Of a stretch of DNA of 64,000 nt, positions 45,377-52,972 are shown piece by piece. Under the pieces are notes generated by a model. That model saw nothing but the letters and a program-made list of their open reading frames with translations, was not told the origin of the DNA and did no database searches. The DNA lies in assembly GCF_021533195.1 (NCBI RefSeq), contig NZ_JAJNKB010000006.1, forward strand, positions 186,001-250,000, read 5' to 3'. The stretch is from Portibacter marinus (GTDB lineage: Bacteria > Bacteroidota > Bacteroidia > Chitinophagales > Saprospiraceae). The position numbers were made by a program, and so were the translations under genes. Numbering within the stretch: position 1 is the stretch's first letter; each line of letters begins with the position of its first letter.

Positions 45377-47857
45377 ATGTTTAATAAAACTTTACTAATT
45401 ATTGCCCTGACATTCATTTCCTTTGGACTTTCAGCTCAATTTCCCATGGGTGGCTTTGGCAAGAAGAAGGATGTAATTAAAGGGTTTATTGCGGGTCAAT
45501 TAATAGATACCGTATCAAATGAGCCCGTTCCCTACGCAACAATTGTGCTTAAGAAAAAAGGCGAGGACAAAGAAATTAACGGTGTTTTATCAGAGGATGA
45601 TGGAAAATTCAGGTTATCTGAAATTCCGGCAGATGAGTATGATATGTACATTTCTTTTTTGGGCTACAATGAGAAAGTTATTCAGGTAGAAACGACACCA
45701 GCCAAACCGGACCTTACAGTGGATGACATCTATTTGACACCTGCAAATTATATGCTGGATCAGGTGGAGATTACGGATCAACGGGCATTGACAGAGGTGA
45801 AAGTAGATAAATTGGTTTTCAATGCAGAACAGGATGCTTCGATATCTGGAGGGGATGCCACTGAAGTTTTACGGAAGGTCCCTTTATTATCCGTAGACTT
45901 TGATGGAAATGTCTCCTTAAGGGGTTCGCAGAATCTTCGAATTTTGATCAATGGCAAGCCGTCGGGCATGTTTTCAAGTAATGTAGCTGATGCTTTGAAA
46001 ATGATACCCGCTGACGAAATAAAACAAGTAGAAGTCATTACAACGCCGTCTGCAAAGTATGATGCGGAGGGTTCTGGGGGTATTATTAATATTATTACAA
46101 AGAAAAAGACAGCTGATGGTTACAGTGGATCTGTCAGTGCGTCCGTGGGCAACCGCCAAAATAATGGAACAGGTAACTTTAATTTTGCCAAAGGCCGGTT
46201 TGGCACGAATGCAAGCGGCTCAGTATTTTATTCAAATCCAGTTTTGGCGTTAAGCGAATTTAACAGGGTGGATACCATCGGAACACAGATTAGATCGTTA
46301 ACCCAAAATGGTGAAACCAGAAATTCAAGACTTGGTTTTAGAGGTACTGCCGGAGCATTTTACGATTTCAATGCTTATAATAGTTTAAATACATCCTTTT
46401 CCGCAAGAGGATTCAGCTTTAACTCTGATGGGTCAATAGATGGATTGTTGACCGGACCTTTTGGTTATGGATTTACGAGGGAGCAGGAGGGCATCAATGG
46501 AAGGTCAGGATATGATTGGTCTACTGATTATAAGAGAACTTATGAAGAAAAGGACCGTGAATTTACTTTAGCGTTCCAATTGAGTGGTGACCAAAGTAAT
46601 GCGGACAATGCGATATTACAAACCTTTAGCAACAGCATTCCGACCAGGGATGAGCTAATTTTTAATGATGGAGATAATTTAGAGAGCACCTTCCAAGCTG
46701 ATTATGTACATCCTTTGCCTAATTCTATGAAATTGGAGGTGGGAGCTAAGGCTGTATTGAGAGATATTGATTCTGATTATAAATATAGTGTCTTGCAGAA
46801 TGGAACGTATGTTGTAGATCAGGTGCGTTCCAATGTTTTTAATTACAATCAGGACGTTGGAGCAGGATATGTATCCATGAATTTTTTAGTGGCGAAGAAG
46901 TTTTCTGTGGTTGCGGGAGTGAGATACGAGTATACCTTTATCAGTGGATCATTCGATGATGGTGAGACTATTGAAAGTAACTCCTATCAGAATATCTTAC
47001 CCAACCTAATCATTTCCAGATCTTTGAAGAATTTTCAAACGATCAAATTGAGTTATAATCAGCGGATACAAAGGCCCAGTCTAAATTTTATTAATCCCTT
47101 TCGAAACAGTGTAGACAGTCTGAATATACAGGTTGGAAATCCTCAATTGACTCCGGAGATAGTACACCAGGTGGATTTTTCTTACAATACATTTATTAAA
47201 GGGTTCGGTATTTTCTCATCTCTATACTACAGACATACAGAGGATATCATTCAGCAGCTTTTGAGGGTGAATGATAATGGAGTGGGCTTCAACACTTTTG
47301 AAAATGTGGGAATCAATGATGCGATAGGGTTAAATTTATTTACCACTAAGAATGTCAATGCCTTTACAATAAGAGGTGGGTTTAATATAAACACCTTCAA
47401 CTATAGTTCTAGTCTGGAACAGGTAGCGGTCACAAATCCAATGGGTTTTGAATATAATGTAAATTTTGGAGGGACGATCAATTTACCTAAGGATTGGAAA
47501 GCGGACTTTTTTGGTTTCCTAAGATCTCCGAGATTTACCATTCAGGGAAGGCAGCCTAATTTTTCAATTTACGGAGTTGGGGTTAAGAAGGAGTTTCCCA
47601 AGATCAAGGCTAGTTTAGGTATAAGGATCATTGAGCCTTTCAATGATTACAAGTACTTTAATTCTGCACAATCCGGAGACGGATTCAGCTTGGAGAGCAG
47701 TTTTGGGATACCATTTAGATCTTTCGGGGTGAGTTTTGACTACAGATTTGGAAATCTGAAATTCAAGGAGAGGAAGACTGCGATTGATAACAATGACCTG
47801 CTTCAGGGTGGAAATGGACAGCAGCAGGGTGCTGGTGGGAATGGAGGTGGAAATTGA
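45377..47857 (+). CDS. Outer-membrane beta-barrel receptor with carboxypeptidase-like domain
   Basis: TonB-dependent-receptor-like outer-membrane protein of 826 residues. It has a signal peptide (1-20), a glycine/lysine stretch (FPMGGFGKKKD), a carboxypeptidase-regulatory-like domain (about 36-115, GQLIDTVSNEPVPYATIVLKK), a plug (about 125-220, LRKVPLLSVDFDGNVSLRGSQN and YDAEGSGGIINIITKK) and a barrel of the OMP_b-brl_3 type with TNFQRQ-like RIQRPSLNFINPF. The tail after the last strand is Gln/Gly/Asn-rich (GGNGQQQGAGGNGGGN) and should be disordered. The ligand is unknown; no SusD-like partner follows. Confidence 0.85.
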   Translation: MFNKTLLIIALTFISFGLSAQFPMGGFGKKKDVIKGFIAGQLIDTVSNEPVPYATIVLKKKGEDKEINGVLSEDDGKFRLSEIPADEYDMYISFLGYNEKVIQVETTPAKPDLTVDDIYLTPANYMLDQVEITDQRALTEVKVDKLVFNAEQDASISGGDATEVLRKVPLLSVDFDGNVSLRGSQNLRILINGKPSGMFSSNVADALKMIPADEIKQVEVITTPSAKYDAEGSGGIINIITKKKTADGYSGSVSASVGNRQNNGTGNFNFAKGRFGTNASGSVFYSNPVLALSEFNRVDTIGTQIRSLTQNGETRNSRLGFRGTAGAFYDFNAYNSLNTSFSARGFSFNSDGSIDGLLTGPFGYGFTREQEGINGRSGYDWSTDYKRTYEEKDREFTLAFQLSGDQSNADNAILQTFSNSIPTRDELIFNDGDNLESTFQADYVHPLPNSMKLEVGAKAVLRDIDSDYKYSVLQNGTYVVDQVRSNVFNYNQDVGAGYVSMNFLVAKKFSVVAGVRYEYTFISGSFDDGETIESNSYQNILPNLIISRSLKNFQTIKLSYNQRIQRPSLNFINPFRNSVDSLNIQVGNPQLTPEIVHQVDFSYNTFIKGFGIFSSLYYRHTEDIIQQLLRVNDNGVGFNTFENVGINDAIGLNLFTTKNVNAFTIRGGFNINTFNYSSSLEQVAVTNPMGFEYNVNFGGTINLPKDWKADFFGFLRSPRFTIQGRQPNFSIYGVGVKKEFPKIKASLGIRIIEPFNDYKYFNSAQSGDGFSLESSFGIPFRSFGVSFDYRFGNLKFKERKTAIDNNDLLQGGNGQQQGAGGNGGGN

Positions 47858-47930
47858 TTGAAAGTAACTTGCGGAGGGAAGTGCTGAATCAAGAGTAAAT
47901 CTGCTGTCTGATAGCTTGAAGAAAGGATTT

Positions 47931-47961
47931 GCAAGTCCAATGCAAGTCCAATGCAAGTCCC
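47931..47961. repeat. 11-bp tandem repeat, 2.8 copies
   Basis: GCAAGTCCAAT occurs twice in direct succession (47931-47941 and 47942-47952), followed by GCAAGTCCC (47953-47961), in the 128-bp gap between convergent genes. The unit is short, unspaced and not palindromic, so a slippage-type minisatellite is the likely explanation. Confidence 0.85.
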
Positions 47962-47985
47962 GGGCAAGAGCTTCGAGGGTTAATT

Positions 47986-48444
47986 TTAAGGCAAGGCGAT
48001 AATCTTCAGAGTCAATGACTCGATTCCTGGCAATGGATTCTGTCTGTTGTACTGTTCAATTGCCAATTCATACTCACCCACCTCCTTAAATCGAACTCGA
48101 TTTTGCAGCAGAATACTGACTTCACATGTAGATTGGTTACACTGTCCTTCCCATTGATCTAAAGCATCTGCAAGCTGCAAGGAAACTTCATCTGTAACGG
48201 TCTCACCAGATGGAAACGTGGTATGCATCTGTACATATACATTTTCAAAAACATAGTCAGCAGAATGCTTTAAATCCAAAACCAAATCAAAATAGTCCTC
48301 AACATCTTCGATCTCAAAAGCAAAGGTAGCTTGATCATCATAAGACCATTGGCCTTCAGCCAAATCAAAAGATTGCTCGTAGTAAACATCGTCACTACAA
48401 GCAATCAATACAGCCAAAAGTGAAAAAATCAGAAGTCCTCTCAC
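47986..48444 (-). CDS. gldH: Gliding motility lipoprotein GldH
   Basis: Lipoprotein of 152 residues: signal peptide and lipobox LIACSDD (Cys16), then [20 protein letters not shown] and the [30 protein letters not shown] block typical of GldH. GldH is required for gliding in Flavobacterium and is conserved in many non-gliding Bacteroidota with the type IX apparatus. Its precise role is unsettled. Its ATG overlaps the dnaJ stop (ATGA), so it is translated with the chaperone genes. Confidence 0.88.
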   Translation of the reverse strand: MRGLLIFSLLAVLIACSDDVYYEQSFDLAEGQWSYDDQATFAFEIEDVEDYFDLVLDLKHSADYVFENVYVQMHTTFPSGETVTDEVSLQLADALDQWEGQCNQSTCEVSILLQNRVRFKEVGEYELAIEQYNRQNPLPGIESLTLKIIALP

Positions 48445-49595
48445 TTAAAATAATCTTTCATTTTTTCAAAAAAGCCTTTCTCAGACTTACCGGGACTCGG
48501 ATTGAAATTAGGCATCTCGCGCATTCTCTCCATCAACTCCCTTTCTTCATTCGTCAGATTTTTAGGTGTCCAAAGATTAACATGAATCAGTTGATCCCCC
48601 TTACCATAATCCTGGACTGAAGGCAATCCCTTGCCACGCAGTCTTAATATCTTTCCGGCTTGTGTCCCCGCTGGAATCTTTATTTTCACATTGCCACTTA
48701 AGGTCGGTACTTCCGCAGAAGTTCCCAACGCAGCATCTGCAAAATTCAAGAACAAATCATAGATGATGTTTTGGCCATCTCGTGCCAACTGCTCGTCTTC
48801 CTTCACTTCTATACTAATCAATAAATCACCTGCAGGTCCACCATTCTTACCGGCATTACCTTTGCCTCTCATGGATAGTTGCATCCCATCTTCAACTCCA
48901 GCCGGAATGTCGATTTCGAGCGTTTCACTCTCGTAGTTTCGACCTTCACCCTTACATGTGTTACAATTGGCAGTGATCACCTGTCCTGATCCATTACAAG
49001 TGGGACAAGCTGTGGTAGTCTGCATGTGCCCCAGGAAAGTACTTCTGACCTGCCTAACATATCCACTACCTGAACAAGTGCCACAAGTTTTTTGCGAAGA
49101 ACTGTCTTTTGCGCCACTTCCATTGCAAGTCTTACAGGTAACCTGCTTTTTGACCTTAATTTTCTTGGTGACACCAGATTCTACTTCCTGCAGCGTCAAT
49201 GAAACCTTAATTCTGAGGTTGGATCCTTTCTGGCCGCGGGTTCTTGTTCTAGAACCACCTCCGCCACCACCGAAAAAAGATTCGAAGGGACTACCACCGT
49301 CTCCAAAAATATCACCAAACTGAGAGAAAATGTCTTCTACAGTACGACCTCCTCCAAAGCCACCGTTTCCACTCACTCCTGCATGACCGAAACGATCATA
49401 ACGGGCTTTCTTATCCGCATCACTTAAAACTTCATAAGCTTCAGCAGCCTCTTTAAATTTCTCTTCAGCCTTACTATCTCCGGGATTCTTGTCCGGGTGA
49501 TATTTCATGGCTATTTTCCGATAAGCCTTTTTAACAGCATTCGAATCCGCATTCTTTTCGACTCCTAATACTTCGTAATAATCTCTTTTTGCCAT
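48441..49595 (-). CDS. dnaJ: Chaperone protein DnaJ
   Basis: Type I Hsp40 of 384 residues. The J domain has HPD in [11 protein letters not shown] Gly/Phe-rich linker ([20 protein letters not shown]) follows, then four zinc-binding repeats ([32 protein letters not shown]) and the substrate-binding C-terminal beta domains. It stimulates DnaK ATPase. It is 7 nt after grpE and overlaps gldH by 4 bp. Expression is likely under the grpE promoter region with its palindromes. Confidence 0.97.
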   Translation of the reverse strand: MAKRDYYEVLGVEKNADSNAVKKAYRKIAMKYHPDKNPGDSKAEEKFKEAAEAYEVLSDADKKARYDRFGHAGVSGNGGFGGGRTVEDIFSQFGDIFGDGGSPFESFFGGGGGGSRTRTRGQKGSNLRIKVSLTLQEVESGVTKKIKVKKQVTCKTCNGSGAKDSSSQKTCGTCSGSGYVRQVRSTFLGHMQTTTACPTCNGSGQVITANCNTCKGEGRNYESETLEIDIPAGVEDGMQLSMRGKGNAGKNGGPAGDLLISIEVKEDEQLARDGQNIIYDLFLNFADAALGTSAEVPTLSGNVKIKIPAGTQAGKILRLRGKGLPSVQDYGKGDQLIHVNLWTPKNLTNEERELMERMREMPNFNPSPGKSEKGFFEKMKDYFK

Positions 49596-49602
49596 AAATG
49601 TT

Positions 49603-50172
49603 TTATTCTCCTACTACAACTTTAGGATGTCTGATAATTTTATCATGTAACTTATAACCGGTGGTCACTGTGTCCAGTATTTTACCCTTCATTTCTTCTG
49701 AGGGGGCTGGCACTTTGGTGATGGCTTCATGAAACTCAGGATTAAATTCTTCACCATTGGTGTCCATAGCTTCCAAACCTTTACTTTTCAGGGTATTCAA
49801 CAACTTATTATAAACCAAAGCCACCCCTTCACTAAAAGTTTCTGATGAACCTTCTGCTTCAGCGCTTTGCTTCGCCCTTGCGAAATCGTCCAAAACAGGA
49901 AGTAAATCCTTAATCGTATCCTGAGCAGCAGATTTCATTAAGTCTAACCGCTCCTTAATACTCCTCTTCTTATAGTTGTCGAACTCTGCGAATAACCGAA
50001 GGTACTTATCTTTAGCCTCTGCTAATTCAATTTCTTTGTCTTCTAATTCCTTCTTCAATTTTGAATCCTTCTTACCACCCATCCAGCCCCTTTTGGGCTT
50101 GTCTTCCTGGGTGTCTTGAGTCTCGTCTATCTCCGGACTTTCCATATCTTTCTCTTCTGTCTTATCTATCAT
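49603..50172 (-). CDS. grpE: Nucleotide exchange factor GrpE
   Basis: Cochaperone that releases ADP from DnaK. The 189 residues have an acidic disordered start, a coiled coil (about 30-85, [30 protein letters not shown]) and the GrpE beta-wing ending [21 protein letters not shown]. It opens the grpE-dnaJ-gldH run. Two perfect inverted repeats lie in the 79-bp gap upstream. dnaK is not in the window. Confidence 0.95.
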   Translation of the reverse strand: MIDKTEEKDMESPEIDETQDTQEDKPKRGWMGGKKDSKLKKELEDKEIELAEAKDKYLRLFAEFDNYKKRSIKERLDLMKSAAQDTIKDLLPVLDDFARAKQSAEAEGSSETFSEGVALVYNKLLNTLKSKGLEAMDTNGEEFNPEFHEAITKVPAPSEEMKGKILDTVTTGYKLHDKIIRHPKVVVGE

Positions 50173-50200
50173 TTTCTTATTACTTAATACTCTTTAGATT

Positions 50201-50221
50201 TATGGCAATATTTCTGCCATA
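50201..50221. promoter_or_regulatory. Inverted repeat upstream of grpE (TATGGCA-N7-TGCCATA)
   Basis: Perfect 7-bp arms (50201-50207 and 50215-50221) with a 7-base spacer, ending 29 bases upstream of the grpE ATG. The geometry suits a dimeric repressor, or a leader hairpin if transcribed. No T-run follows on either strand, so it is not a terminator. Confidence 0.5.
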
Positions 50222-50231
50222 CCTGGATTAT

Positions 50232-50244
50232 TGACATTTTGTCA
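50232..50244. promoter_or_regulatory. Palindrome TGACA-TTT-TGTCA upstream of grpE
   Basis: A perfect 5-3-5 palindrome about 60 bases upstream of grpE and 8 bases beyond the stop of the upstream TlpA-like gene. Its place at a heat-shock operon makes it a strong candidate operator or part of a heat-shock promoter. It is not CIRCE (no TTAGCACTC arms). Confidence 0.5.
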
Positions 50245-50251
50245 GTAAATA

Positions 50252-50767
50252 TTAAATTCTGTCTGCCAATAAGCGATCTAAAACCTCCATAGTGGCATTC
50301 ACAGAAATAATCTGTCCATTTTCGTTTAGTAAATATTTCGTTGGAATTTCTCTTACGCCAAATTCTTTGACAATAGGTGATGAAAACCTATCCAATTGTA
50401 CGATATGGTAAGGCCAGTCTAGTCCATCTTTCTCAATCGCTCTTTTCCAGCGATTTTCATCGGTTTCAACTCCTATGCTCACCACTTCAAAACCAGAGGC
50501 TTTCTTAAATTGTTGAGTATTATACTTATCGTATAAAGCTACTAACGCCGGGTTTTCTTCTCTACAGGGACCACACCATGAACCCCAAAAATCTACAAGC
50601 ACGTATTTACCTCGTAGATTAGCAATATTGAAGGGCTCACCGTTGATCAACTCTGCCTGAATCGTCGGAATATCTTCTCCATTTCTGAACTTAGGCTTCA
50701 TGTATAGGTACCTGGCCAAGGCATAAATGGCAAATCCTACGATCAAAGCTATGAACAGTTTATTCAT
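50252..50767 (-). CDS. TlpA-like membrane-anchored thioredoxin
   Basis: Protein of 171 residues with an N-terminal signal anchor (3-21) and a periplasm-facing thioredoxin fold. The active site is Cys65-Gly-Pro-Cys68 in WGSWCGPCREENPAL, with a cis-proline in REIPTKYLLNENG. TlpA/ResA-type proteins reduce or isomerise extracytoplasmic disulfides, often for cytochrome c assembly. It ends 79 bp before grpE on the same strand and is divergent from dodecin. Confidence 0.88.
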   Translation of the reverse strand: MNKLFIALIVGFAIYALARYLYMKPKFRNGEDIPTIQAELINGEPFNIANLRGKYVLVDFWGSWCGPCREENPALVALYDKYNTQQFKKASGFEVVSIGVETDENRWKRAIEKDGLDWPYHIVQLDRFSSPIVKEFGVREIPTKYLLNENGQIISVNATMEVLDRLLADRI

Positions 50768-50897
50768 TCTATTTCATATTTATACATTATTACAACAAAT
50801 TAACGAACAATAGTTCTAAATAATTGATTTCAAGCATGTAAGATCAATGTAAAATTTGGTCATTTCTACGATTTATTAACATCAAAAATATAAGCAC

Positions 50898-51098
50898 ATG
50901 GCAGTTTTAAAAGTAATAGAAGTACTGGCTAATTCCGAAAAAAGTTGGGAAGATGCTACAAGAAAAGCAGTAAAAAAGGCGTCAGAATCGGTAAGTAATA
51001 TTCGATCTGCATACGTTAACGAAATGACTTCTGTAGTAAAAAATGGAGAAGTCACAGATTTCAGAGTGAACGTGAAAATTACTTTTGAAGTCAACTAA
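50898..51098 (+). CDS. Dodecin (flavin-storage protein)
   Basis: Small protein of 66 residues with the dodecin signature: AVLKVIEVLANSEKSWEDATRKAVKKAS, then the beta strands NIRSAYVNEMTSVVKNGEV and VNVKITFEVN. Dodecins assemble as dodecamers that bind riboflavin or FMN. The Trp in SWEDA stacks on the flavin in family structures. The gene is monocistronic and followed by a strong terminator. Confidence 0.93.
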   Translation: MAVLKVIEVLANSEKSWEDATRKAVKKASESVSNIRSAYVNEMTSVVKNGEVTDFRVNVKITFEVN

Positions 51099-51123
51099 GA
51101 ATAATCATTTCTGATAGAAACAA

Positions 51124-51154
51124 AACCTTTGGATTAATATTCAAAGGTTTTTTT
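51124..51154 (+). terminator. Terminator after dodecin
   Basis: The stem AACCTTTG / CAAAGGTT encloses a 10-base loop, followed by seven T (51148-51154). Confidence 0.85.
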
Positions 51155-51194
51155 ATTTTCATGCTATACTCAAAGCTTTTATAGAACCTTCTTT

Positions 51195-52952
51195 ATGAAA
51201 TATTTTTTAGTTCTTCTTTTTGTAGGTCAATGGTTTAATGTTACAGGTCAATGGCATACCGTGAAAGATCATTTAGAAGGTCAAGGATGGAAGAGTGAAA
51301 TCAAAGATCCATTTACCAGGCTTCCGGAGCGAGTCAAAGATGATGTTCCCACACCACTTTGGAATTTGTCGCAACACAGCACAGGCTTAATGTTCAGATT
51401 CAGAGCGTCCACTTCTTCGATCACAGTCAGATACCAGGTCAGTGATCAGGATTATGGGATGAGGCATATGCCTATGATTGGTAAAAGTGGTCTTGATCTA
51501 TATGCTATTTCCAGTGATGGTCAGGAGCTTTGGTGTGCTGGCAAAGCACGTTTTGGTGACACCATCGTCTATCAATTTCAAAAACTGGATCCCAATGATC
51601 GCTATCATGACCAGGGCAGGGAATATCGATTATACTTGCCCCCATACAATAAGGTCGAATGGATGGAAATTAAAACAGATGAGGGCTCCTACTTCGAAGT
51701 TTTGCCAGCTCGTGAAGACGCTCCTATAGTTGTATATGGCACTTCTATTGCTCAGGGGGCACATGCTTCCAGGCCAGGAATGATATGGCCTACTATTCTT
51801 TCCCGAGAAATGGATAGACCTTTAATCAATCTGGGATTCAGTGGAAATGGCCAACTTTCACCAGCAATTCTAAATTTGATGACAGAAATCGATGCGAAAA
51901 TCTATATCCTGGATTGCCTTCCTAATCTGGGCTGGTGGCATTGGGAAAGAGTGGGTCTCAAGGACAGCATTGACCTAAAAAATCTAGTCATAAAAGCAGT
52001 AAAAATTCTACATGATTCAAAGCCGGAGGTTCCTATATTACTGGTAGAACATGCCGGTTATACAGAAGGCCAAATCTCTAGTTCCAGAAAAGAAGATTAT
52101 GAGGTGTTGAACAGAATGCAAAAAGAAGCTTTTATCGAATTGAGACACAAGGGACTTAAACATTTGTATTATTTGACCAGGGAGGAAATTGGGCTTTCTC
52201 AGGATGCCATGACTGATGGCACCCATCCTACAGATTTGGGCATGTACCAATATGCTACTGCCTACGAGCGTAAAGTCAGAGAGATTTTGCATGAACAAGA
52301 AGGTGTAAGTTCGACCAGCAAACCTGTTCGCCAATATCGGGAACCTGGCAACTATGATTGGGAAAAAAGACATCTCGAAATTATAGCCATGAATAAATCT
52401 GAACCACCTCAACAGGTTTTTTTAGCCAATTCTATTGTTCATTTTTGGGGTGGAGAACCTGAGGCCAAAATTGCCAGGGAGGCAGAAACATGGAACAAGC
52501 ATTTTACACCATCGGGTCTTAGAAATATGGCATTTGGTTGGGACCGAATAGAAAATGTAAGATGGAGGGTGCATCACGGAGCTCTGGATGGTTTTGAGGC
52601 TGAGAAAGTGCTGGTCATGATTGGCACCAATAACTTACATCTTAATAATGATCAGGAGATTATTGAAGGTTTGGAGTATTTATTAAGAGATATAACAGTA
52701 AGGCAGCCCGAGGCAGAGCTGATTTTGATGGGTTTACTTCCTCGTCGAGGCTATGTGGATAGAATCCGCCTGCTCAATTTTAAAATTGCCCAGCTAGCTG
52801 CTAATCTGAATCTTGTTTATAAAGATGTTGGCCACGTATTTCTGTCACCTGACCAGAGCTTAAATGAAACATTGTTTTCTGATGGATTACATCCGAACAG
52901 GGAAGGATACCTTAAGTTAAGTCCGTTCATCCAGGAGATCGTTGGACATTAA
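51195..52952 (+). CDS. Tandem SGNH/GDSL hydrolase (two catalytic domains)
   Basis: Exported 585-residue protein carrying two SGNH esterase domains. After the signal peptide (1-19) comes a GxDLY-type beta domain (GKSGLDLYA near 97-104), then SGNH domain 1 with Ser184 in YGTSIAQG and the Asp341/His344 pair in DGTHPTDLG. The second SGNH domain has Ser413 in FLANSIVHFWGG, MIGTNNLHLN and Asp563/His566 in DGLHPNREGY. Both triads look intact. Family members remove acetyl or acyl groups from glycans or lipids; the substrate is unknown. It follows the dodecin terminator and is convergent with the TonB receptor. Confidence 0.85.
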   Translation: MKYFLVLLFVGQWFNVTGQWHTVKDHLEGQGWKSEIKDPFTRLPERVKDDVPTPLWNLSQHSTGLMFRFRASTSSITVRYQVSDQDYGMRHMPMIGKSGLDLYAISSDGQELWCAGKARFGDTIVYQFQKLDPNDRYHDQGREYRLYLPPYNKVEWMEIKTDEGSYFEVLPAREDAPIVVYGTSIAQGAHASRPGMIWPTILSREMDRPLINLGFSGNGQLSPAILNLMTEIDAKIYILDCLPNLGWWHWERVGLKDSIDLKNLVIKAVKILHDSKPEVPILLVEHAGYTEGQISSSRKEDYEVLNRMQKEAFIELRHKGLKHLYYLTREEIGLSQDAMTDGTHPTDLGMYQYATAYERKVREILHEQEGVSSTSKPVRQYREPGNYDWEKRHLEIIAMNKSEPPQQVFLANSIVHFWGGEPEAKIAREAETWNKHFTPSGLRNMAFGWDRIENVRWRVHHGALDGFEAEKVLVMIGTNNLHLNNDQEIIEGLEYLLRDITVRQPEAELILMGLLPRRGYVDRIRLLNFKIAQLAANLNLVYKDVGHVFLSPDQSLNETLFSDGLHPNREGYLKLSPFIQEIVGH

Positions 52953-52972
52953 TGCATTGAGTGTTGCCATCA

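Noticed and set aside
47931-47961. Possible CRISPR-like repeat
   Set aside because: The units are 11 bp, directly adjacent without spacers, and no cas gene is present.
50173-50251. CIRCE/HrcA operator before grpE
   Set aside because: The TTAGCACTC arms are absent; only the two other palindromes are present.
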